A DNA stretch of 64,000 nucleotides from Vicugna pacos (lineage: Eukaryota > Chordata > Mammalia > Artiodactyla > Camelidae), in contig NC_133003.1 of assembly GCF_048564905.1 (NCBI RefSeq), forward strand, positions 10,765,832 to 10,829,831, in the 5' to 3' direction. This document shows, piece after piece, positions 52,301 through 62,279 of this stretch; within the stretch, counting starts at the first letter, position 1, and each line of letters begins with the position of its first letter. The notes under the pieces were generated by a model. It was not told where the DNA came from. It saw nothing but the letters and a program-made list of their open reading frames with translations, and did no database searches. The translations under genes and the position numbers were made by a program.

Positions 52301-55300
52301 CGTGAGATGCCTCAGAAGGTGACAGCGTTAGCAGGACTGAGCAGCTCAGGTGTCAGGCCAGGGGGAGTCAGCAAGTACATGCTCCAAACAGAAAAATGAA
52401 GCACTGCTGCTGGTTCCCTCCTGTACCGGGTTCCCAATGCCCACACAGTTTCCTCCCTGCACACTTCACCTTTTTATACGGACCTCCATTTTCTTACCTT
52501 TCATGTAAATGATAGTAACGGCTAACACTTCCTGGACAGAAGACGTGTCTGGACTTACCAGTGTTCTTTTAACCCTTACAACACCAGCAGGTGTTCCAGT
52601 TTTATAAGTGAACAGACTAGTGGAGTAACTGGGTGGCACCAAGGCTCAAGGCCAAGTCTAGCGGGTGCCTCCCTTCATTCGTCCTTTGAAACACGAAGGC
52701 TCCAGGAAGTCGTCAACAGAGCACACTGAGTCCCGGGCAGGATCCGTCCCAGACCAGCCCCGGCAGCCCCTGCAAAGCACCCACCTTCTTAATAACATCT
52801 CGCAGGGCAAAATACTTCTCCGTGAGGTCCCCGGCCTCGCTCAGGGGGGCATCATAGTCGTAGCTGGTGGGCTGCGCTTGGTAGGGTGTGTTGGCCCCTA
52901 GGAGACAAAAAAACATGCCTCTAGTTACTACAAAAGGCCCTCCTCAGGGCAGGGGGGCATGAAAGTTCTTTGGGATTCACAGCTCAGCATTGTGGAAGGG
53001 AAAAATAAGAGACACCTTAGAGCCAATTGTTAAGGGACACAGAGGTGGCCCCTGCCAAGCACCTTGGAGTCTACAAACACCTTCCCCATCCACGGTCTCA
53101 GCGAAGCTCACAGCTGCGACCCCAGCAGACAGTCCCACCGCTGGACAGCAGGGCATCTGAAGCTCCCCACAAAACCCACCCAACACCTCACAACCAGTGA
53201 CAGCAGGGCTTAGGGCGTGACCCACATGTCTGACCGCTAACCCTGCGGTCTGCGATCTTGTTCATGACCTTGAACTGTGTGGCTGAGAAAGGTCAGTGGT
53301 GGACACACTGGGCCAAGGATCAGCCAAAAACAACAGAGGGGTTAGCAGACCAAACAAAGGGAGAGATGACTGCAGACACACAGAGCCCACCGAGATTCAA
53401 ATAGAATCTTAAGGTCTTGGAAATTTCTGCAAAGAGTCAGGGGCGCACTCATTCCTCCGGCCACCTGGAATGTTGGCTGCTGACGGCTCTTAGACGGGCC
53501 CCTCTCTGGTCTTTGGCCTCATCCGAAAAATTTGGTCCCCAAAGGGCCATCCCAGCTTCAGATCTCCCTTTAGCATCAGCTGAGTCACTCTGAAAACTGC
53601 ACCATCACCCAACTTCTCCCTCTGCCCAATCCTGACTGTCACGAATGTTGCTCCGGGGAGCGCACATCCCAGTAAACTTCCTACTGGGGAATCTCAGAGT
53701 CTTTCCCAGGGAACGCGACCCACGACAGGGACTAATACATACTGTTAATTTTGTGTGGGTATAAGAATACTAGAGAAGCGAGTGGCTTTGCAATTACTGT
53801 CCAAGGGGCACAGTCTGGATCAGAGGCCCCCAGGCTTGTCACCAGTGATGTTCACAGGCAGGAGATGGTCTTCAATCTTGGGCAGGCACCCTGTGTCAAC
53901 ACTGAGACAACCGACCCAGGGGTGAGAGTCACATGGAGAGCTGGTTAAAGACACTCCCGAGTCCCACCGGGGATTCTGATTCAGCAGGGCTGGGACAGGA
54001 CCTGAGACTCTGCATCCCTAAGCCTCCCAGGTGAGGCTGATCCTGCCTTCTGGGGACCAGCAAGGCTCTGCCCCAGCCTTTTCTCTTCTAGTCCAGAGAG
54101 CATTTTACAATGTCAGTGTGTGAGTGATTAAAGTTATTCTAGGATAATCATATCCAACCTAATTTCTAAGTAACTGAGGCATGAAATTTGATAGTTCACT
54201 ACGATTTTGTAATGAATTCCTTCGAGTGACCCCACAGCTCAGAAATGATGGGGCCAGCACCTTGGGAGACCCTCCTGGTGGTGGGGTTGACAGAAGAACG
54301 AGGCTGAGGATCAGGTCATTTTGAAAGACCTGAACCACATAACCAATCAAACTGATCCAATCATGTTACTTTTCCCCCATTTATTACTCAGAGGCTGTGG
54401 CTACCAGCAGATCTGCCTGCCTCTGGGAACACATATCTCAAAGCACATCCTTTGCTGTGAGATGCAAAGGAAGGTAAAACCACATCCCTTGCTGCAGGGA
54501 GCTCACCTTCTCCTCGTGGGCCCTCCCCTAGCTCTAATGTGGCGGTGACCTTAGACTGCGGGCATCCTGGAGGAAGGCAAGGCCTTATTTACCCAAGGCC
54601 CTTGCAGAATCAGGTACCAGGAGGAGCTCCAGGAGGGGTTGCGGGGTTGAGCTGAACGAGTATGACTTTCAGAAACACATTTTACAGGCCAAGGGAACCC
54701 AGGCTGGGATGCTGGCCAGGAGGGGAACAAGACAGACTGGAAAACTAAGTCTGTGCCCTGGTTCAACCTGCAGAATCTTTCTCTGGATGTTTCAGGCCAT
54801 CAGGGGCAGCGTCACAGGCAACCGGTGCTAACTCTGGCCTCCTCTGGCCACGTCAGGGAGGGTGAGGTAGGAAGGCAATAGAAACAGCAAGACGTCCTGC
54901 ACGTCCGTGTGAGAAGCAGAGGACGGCCTGGCCCCACAGGAGGCCCTCGCCTGGGCACAGGGTGGTGCACCCACCTGCACAGCAGGGCACCCACCGTGGG
55001 GAGGACAGGTGACGAGCTGCCCCGGCCAGAGGTTCTCTCCCCTGCTTTCCTCTGGGAGGGCAGCCTGAAGCCCAGACACTAAAAGGGACACAGACTGGCC
55101 CTCCCTCACCTCTGCGGAGACACTAGGCAACAGGGCAGGTCAGACAGGCCTACAAACACGGGAAGGGCTGGTTTAGGGGCTGGAACAGAGGCCTTGGGCT
55201 GCAAAGTGTTATCCAAAGGGCGGTGACCAGCTTTCTAAGGCCTGAGTTCAAGTCGAGGCTCCACTCCTGGCCAGTTGAATGGGAAACACATGGACATTTG

Positions 55301-58300
55301 TTGGACCCTGTTTTTCTTACCTGTAAAGTGGGCCCATAGTCCCCAGCCCAGATGAGGCTGCTATGAGGACTGAATGGGAAAACAGAGGCAAGAAAGAGAC
55401 TTTTATTGTTTATGGCGGGGTCAAGGGCAAGAGAGCGGATTAAGGACGACTTCTGTTTTCTGAGTGGTAGTTTTATACGTCTAAGTTTTAAAAAAGAAGA
55501 ATGTATTGTCTGCAATAAAATAATAGGATATAGAAAAAAATTGTATCATGAATCGGAAAGGTTAAAAAAAATCAGTCTTTATTCCTGGCTTGGATGACTG
55601 GTCGTGGGTCTATGGATGGAAGCTAGGTGGAATCCCCACCTACTGAGTGAAAAAGGCATCACAAAGTTTGAAGTGTTTCTAATGGGAAGACACACAGAGA
55701 TGCTCGAACTTCAGTTATCAACTTCAGCACACACCTATTTTTTAAGAAATGATGGAGTTTGGCAACAGCTCCATTTCTTGGCTCTAATAACAACAATAAT
55801 ATTAGTAATACTTGGAAGCAAAGTCTTCTCCTTGACTATCTCACCCTGCACAAAAGATGAGCAGTTCAAAGAAGAAACCTCGTAAGAGCCAACAGTACCC
55901 AGTTACAGATCCTAGGAGACTGAAGCCCAGTTAGGCCTCCAAAACTCGGTGGGAGGGCATCCTCAGGGATTCACAGAGGAAAATGCAAACGTGGAGAGAG
56001 GTGGGGAATGAGGCTTAGAGAAAGGCCAACATAGGATGCTTTGTCTTTGCAAAAGTCAATGGCAACAAAGAGAATTTTGTCATAATTTTTTCTACCAAAA
56101 AAAAAAAAAGACCATATAAGAATGTAAAATGATGCAGACACTTTGGAAAACACTACGGCAGTTCCCCTAACTCTAAATGCTGAGTTAGTTACCATATGAA
56201 CCAGCAATTCCACTCCCAGGTATAAAGCCAAAAGAACTGAACCAGGGATTCAAACAAACACTGAACGCATCCATGTTCATAGCAACATTACTCATCATGG
56301 CGAGAAGTGGGGAACGACCCAGACGTACATCAGTGGATGAATGGATACACACAATGTCCACACAGGAGAATATTATTCAGCAACAGAAAGGAATGAAGCA
56401 CTGACACACACGACCACATGGACGGACCTTGAGATTATGCTAAATGAAAAAGGCCAAACACAAAAGACCACATATTGTATGGTTCAGTTTCTAAGAGATG
56501 TCCAGAACAGGCAGACCCATAAAGACAGGACAGACTGGTGATTGCCGAGGGCTGGGAGGAGGGAGAGTGGGGGAGTTCTCGGGTTATGAAGGTTTCTCTC
56601 TAGGGGTAATGAAAATGTTATGGACTTAGATGGTGGTAATGACTGCACAACTTTGTGATAACTAAGTACCATGGAATCGTGTATGTGAATTATATCTCAA
56701 CAAAATATTTTTTAAAAAGAAAGGAAGAAAAAAGACCAGAATATACAAACAAGTACACTATAACTAGGGACTATGACCTGCTCAACTAGCTGGAGTTAAC
56801 ACAAAGTTTCTCCCCAGTACCTCCACCAAAAGTAATAAATAGAGAAACCTAATTACCTCCCCACCAAGAAATTAAAATAAGAATAAAATTTAAAAAGCAA
56901 AGTTTCTAAATGCACAAATTATGTCCCTTAAAAAATTTTTTAAAGAAAAGTGATTTTTTAAATTATATAGGCAATTCTTATATATTAAAAACATTTAGGA
57001 GAAAACAAAAACAGAAGATAATAGTCATCCGTAAGCAGACCCCCTAAAATCAAACACCAGAAACATTCTAGCATTAGCTTCTATGAGCAGGTAGATGTTA
57101 GGTTGCTCTTACCGTTCCAATAGGCAAAATTGGTGCCCCCCATAAACATGTACCTAGAGGAAATGAGAACAGACAGTACTTCAGTAGGAGCCCGCAGGTA
57201 CGGGGGATACCCTCCCCTCCGAACCCGAACACTCACAAGTTCACATTCGCCCCTCGGGCAAGCATATCTTGGAGGGAAGAAGCCACCGCTTTGGTACTGA
57301 CTACTGAGTGAGGCTGGCCCCAGTGGTCTAACCAGCCAGTATAGAATTCAGAATTGACCTAAAAAGAGAAAGGACATGGAGTTTAGGACCTTTAAATGCT
57401 GGGCTTCCGGGTAACTGCTGCCCTAGGTTCTCCACTGAGGAACAGATGAGCAGCAGAGCTGTCAATCACTGCTTTACCCAGCGCTGGGGGACCAACAGGG
57501 ACCTCCTAGAGTTCAGCAGTACCCCAATTCAAGTCTCAGGTGCCGACAATACATGTATTCCTGAAAAGTTGTACCTGCCTCAAAATTTTGTGAACCAATC
57601 CCCAGTTTAAACATGGGAGGTAAGTTGGCTGGGTGAAAGAATCAGATGTTAAAATATTTTCATTAACTAATTCGCTCTGAATTCTCGTTTGGTGTGAATC
57701 CATATTTTCAGATCTCAGATTGACTTAAAGAGAGAGAGACTTGTCCAGACATTCTGCCAAGCAGGCCCCAAACACTTCATGTTTCTGTTGGACTTGACCC
57801 TGCCAAGCCCTTGGTCTACAGAAGGAAAAAGAAATCTGGACATGTTCTGGGGCTTTCTCGTCTTGGACTCCAGGAAATAGCTCCACCCAGAGTCTGTGAA
57901 GGCCGGTTCAGAAGCTAGGCTCAGAAAAGGTTGTTTTGTGCGAAGGTTTGTACACAGGCAGGGCAGCCTGACCTGTTGCAGAGAAGGCACAGGACACAAC
58001 CCCTGAAACTGGGCGAGTGACAGTGACAATTAAGCACAGAGAGTGATACACTCATGGGCTGGGCACACCTGCCAGGACCTCCACCTCCCAGCCGCCTGCC
58101 CGCATGGAGCCCTGTGACTCCCAGGGTGGCCAGCAAACCCACGTCCCCACGTCACTGGTTTCTTGCCAGAAATGCAGAACTTCAGTCCCCATCCAGACCC
58201 AACAGATCAACATTTGCTTTTTAGCAAGATTCCCACATGATGTGTGAGCACGTCGGAGATGGAGAAGCTCTGTCACAAAGAGCCTTCAAGAAACACAGAC

Positions 58301-61300
58301 CTGAACTCGGGATCCCGGCCCTGCCACTCACCAGCTGTACGACCCCAGGCAAGTGACATGTTGTCTGAGCCTCACTGAAAATGGAGCGATAACACTACTT
58401 CTGAGAGCCATCACGGGGACCAAATGCAGTGAAGCACGCGGAGCCTGACCTCGGCGGGACGTTCACCTGAGTCCCCATTCTGTCCCTCCCCCACCCCCGG
58501 TGTAGGTCTCAGGTTCCAGTGGGAACACTGCTTCTGCTGTCACCCGTGTGTCCCTACGGTCCCACCAGCGGCCGACCTCAGACCCAGAGAGACCGAAGCC
58601 GCACGCCCACCACCCACAGCTGGTGGCCGCTCTCCCCCAACAGCGGCCCTGAAGTGAGCACAGGCAGACAGTCTCTCCGCATCTGACCCCCGATTCTCAC
58701 CAAGGGTCCCTTGGGCTCAGTCTTCCTCTGGATTAGGAAAGCATTTGTGATGTTGGTACCTGAAAAATCAGAGAGTGAGAAGAAAGGTCAGTCATGGGGA
58801 TGCCCAGGTGTTAAATAAAAAGACCCCTCAGTAGGACTTGAGCCCCAGGCCCCCGCCCTTCTGCCTCCCACACGCCCAGGGGCCTGGCGCACCTCCAGGC
58901 TAGCGTCAGGCAGAGACTCAGACGGTCCGTTTGACAGACTGTGGGGACCATAGAATGTTGCTTGCTCTGTGACACTGCCCGTGGCCTCTCCTGGCTGCAT
59001 TCCCTTGGGAGGTCACCACGCACAGGCCATGTGCTTCCCCTGGCCCCCCAGTGCCTGGACACATGTCTGGTGTGTGTCTCAGTTTACTCGAACATCTAGT
59101 TGACCCAGATGCCCCCTACAGGATGGCCCTGCCTTGAACATACTCCCTTGTAGCCGCCAAGGCGCCCCATACATAATAGTGTCACAAATATCAGCCACTT
59201 AGTTAGCAAATCAAAGGGATGAACGTGCTCGAATTATGTTCAGCCCCGAATGATGGAGTACACTCTGAATCTGAATTTGTATATCACCAGCCATTCCAGG
59301 CCACTTGCTCTCAATTTTTTTCCTCTGAAATATTCCATTAGGATGCCTGGATCTTGTCTTGCTTCCCACGTCTTCTGTTCCCCCGTCCTCCTCCAGGAAG
59401 AGAAATGGTTTTTCCAAGGAGAGGTAATGGGCTGCCTACATCAGTGAAAGAGTGCGCGTGAACAGACTCTCTCCAGCCACAGCAGAGGACCCCGGCCCCA
59501 AACTGCATGATCCAGTTCCCGCAGGCGGTGTCCCAGAGTGGAAAGGACACCAGCCAAGTCTCCAAACAACCCCTTGCTCTTGGACAGACCTTGAGCTTCT
59601 CTGGAAGGCCAGCTTTCAGGAGAGAAGGCGCTATGAAACATTAGGTGGGCTCCAAATGCTGCTCTCGGGAGTCTCTCCTGGGGTCTGGCCCCAGGCAATG
59701 CCCCTCTTGCACACGAATGAATGAAGCCACCACAGCCCCACCTGCCCCAGGTACGCCAGCCATGCAGCGTCTGTCCTTGAACCCACAGCAGCAATCATGC
59801 TGTCATCCCACATACAAATGATGCTTGCAACAAACTTGTCGTCATCTTCAATGTGTTCCTCCCGACAGAAAAGTGCTGTGGTTTTTCATCACTGTGTTGG
59901 CAAAGGTGCCAGAGCAGGAGGAAGCCAGGCTGCCACTTCCTGTGCAGGTCTCTATAGATATGTTACTTCAGCACCGGATGCTCTGAGCAGTGTAGCATGT
60001 TTCTAGAAACCCCCAACTCACTGGAGCTTTAAAAATGCGACTCCAGCCTTCTGTACATCCTTCTCATGAGAAGGCAGTGCTGGATGTGCATTTTATCCTT
60101 CAGACGGGGGAACAGCAGAATCTCTACGCTATTTGAAGGGCTGGTCTTTTTTGGGAGGTGGGGAAGGGGTAATGTTTTATTTTGAAATAATTTCAAACTT
60201 ATAGAAATGCTCTGAGAACAGTACAAAGAACTCATATTCCCTTCGCCCAGATTCCCCAATTGTTAACATTTTACCACATTTATTTTATCAGTTTTCCCCT
60301 CTCTATATATAAATATATATATACAGGATGGCCCTTTACCCCTAAATACTTCAGGGTGCATTCACTAAGAGCAAGGGCGTTGTTAAAAAATAATAATAAT
60401 ACAATGATAAAAAAACAGGAAATTAACATGGACAGAATACTATTATCTAATCTAAAGACTTTATTCGAAGATTTCAATTGTCCCAATAGTGTCCTTTAAA
60501 AAAAAAAAAAAGGGAAAAAAGTCCAGGATCATTTTCAGGACAACACTGCATTTAGCTGTCATGTTCATCATGAAAGCTGCTCTCAACTGAAACAAAGATC
60601 TCTTAACGTCATCACAGCCGGAAGCATCCCAGCCAGGCTTTCCTGTGTGGGACCTCTGCATCTGACACGGCACGTTAACAGGTCAGGCAAGATAAAACCA
60701 CCTCCAGCCCGTCACAGTCCTCAGAGTGATGCATTATTCAGAAAGAAGCGGAAGGGACAGGCGAGTTCCCTGCACTCCAGGGCTGGCACCAACCTGCTCC
60801 GAAGTCCACCGTGGCGTAGAGTCCCTGCAGCGTCCCGCACTTTAGGAACCGCTCGTGCGCCCCGTCAGTGGTGAACAGAAGCACTTTCTCACCCAGGTAG
60901 GAGCGGAAGCGATTCTGCAGGAACCGCAGGTAAGTGTAATCACAGGCAGAGTAGCTGCCGTATTCATTTTCAACCTGCAAATTACAAAAGAGGGCGGGGA
61001 AGAAATCAGGAGATGCCAATGTTGTCCCTCATCCCTCGTCCCTCGGATGCAAAGCTTTGGTTGGGAGATGACAAGGCTTAGTCACTCCCCCAAATATCTC
61101 CACCACTCAGTCCTTAAAACTCATTTTCCAAAAAGCAACACAGCATAAAACGTATCTTCTATTTATTAACCATCCCCCCAACCCCAGAAATAAGAAGCAG
61201 AAAACAACCAACATGTTAGTACTTGAACGGCAGTGACATTCTCCTCTATAGCAGATAATGGAAACTTTCAGCATTACATAACTAATACCATCTCAGGGCA

Positions 61301-62243
61301 GAAACATTCACAAAATGAAGAAAAATGAAAAGAAAATGGAAAAATCATCTGTTAATAATTCTGTTACCCAGACATAACCACTGTAAGCATTTTGGCATGG
61401 TCTTCTAGATTCTTACACAAAGACATGCACATCTTTGTTTTTTGTTGTTGTTGTTGTGTTTTGTTCTGGGCAGGGAGGTAATTCGGTTTATTTATTTATT
61501 TTAATTGTGGTCTTGGGGATTGAACCCAGTACCTTGGGCATGCTAAGTGCAAACTCTACCACTGAGCTATATGCTCCCTGCCACGCACATCTTAATTATA
61601 TACAAATAATACACAGTAATTGTTCTCTGTGCTCAAAACTGGCATCATATTATATGCACCAGTTATAATGTTACCTTTCTCCTTAATACATTCTGCAAAA
61701 TGTCCCTAGGAATAATCAGGGAAGTTATAAACCATCAGTTACTGGGTTCCCTACTGTCAAACGTTCAGGGTGTTTCCCACTTTGCACTCAATAACCGATG
61801 TTCTGTTTGTGCTCAGGAGCGACTGTGGTTTTTCAATCAGGAGCTATTTTGCCCTCCAGGGGACATCTGTCTGGAGAATTTTGAGAGTGTCAACTAGAGG
61901 CGGGTGTGCTGCTGACCCCTAGTGAGCAGAGGACAAGGGAAGCTGCCAAACATCCTACACAGTCAGCCTCTGTAACAGTTGTCGGATGCAAGCAGCAATG
62001 GTGCTCAGGATGGGAACCCCTGCACTGAAGCAAGAATTCTCAGTGGGGCGAAGAGCATCCGTAAGGAAGTGAGAACTGATTCTTATAGGATTAAACAAAC
62101 AAACAAACAAACAAAAAACCTGGGGGTGGGTATAACTCAGTGGTAGATTGAGTGCTTAGCATGCACGAGGTCCTGGGTTCAATCCCCAGTATCTCCATTA
62201 AAAATAAATAAATAAAAATAAACCTAATCGCCTCCTTCCTCCC

Positions 62244-62279
<36 letters not shown>

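Larger units (their letters stand above)
40492..52784 (-). other. GLB1: GLB1 intron 10 (12.3 kb)
   Basis: Filled with SINEs, L1 pieces, L2, a Tigger-type MITE and an LTR, listed separately. The stretches 41500-42600, 43765-44780, 45900-47250, 48770-49730 and 52030-52510 show no gene and no repeat that I can name with confidence. Confidence 0.9.
52898..57112 (-). other. GLB1: GLB1 intron 9 (4215 bp)
   Basis: Contains an LTR scrap, MER5A, MIR, an L1 3' UTR and a truncated SINE. The stretches 52900-53500, 54070-55180 and 55410-56100 show nothing I can name. Confidence 0.92.

Noticed and set aside
62243-62278. Possible CRISPR-like or other regular array
   Set aside because: It is a plain CA microsatellite. 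No spacer-repeat pattern occurs anywhere in the window, and the sequence is mammalian.
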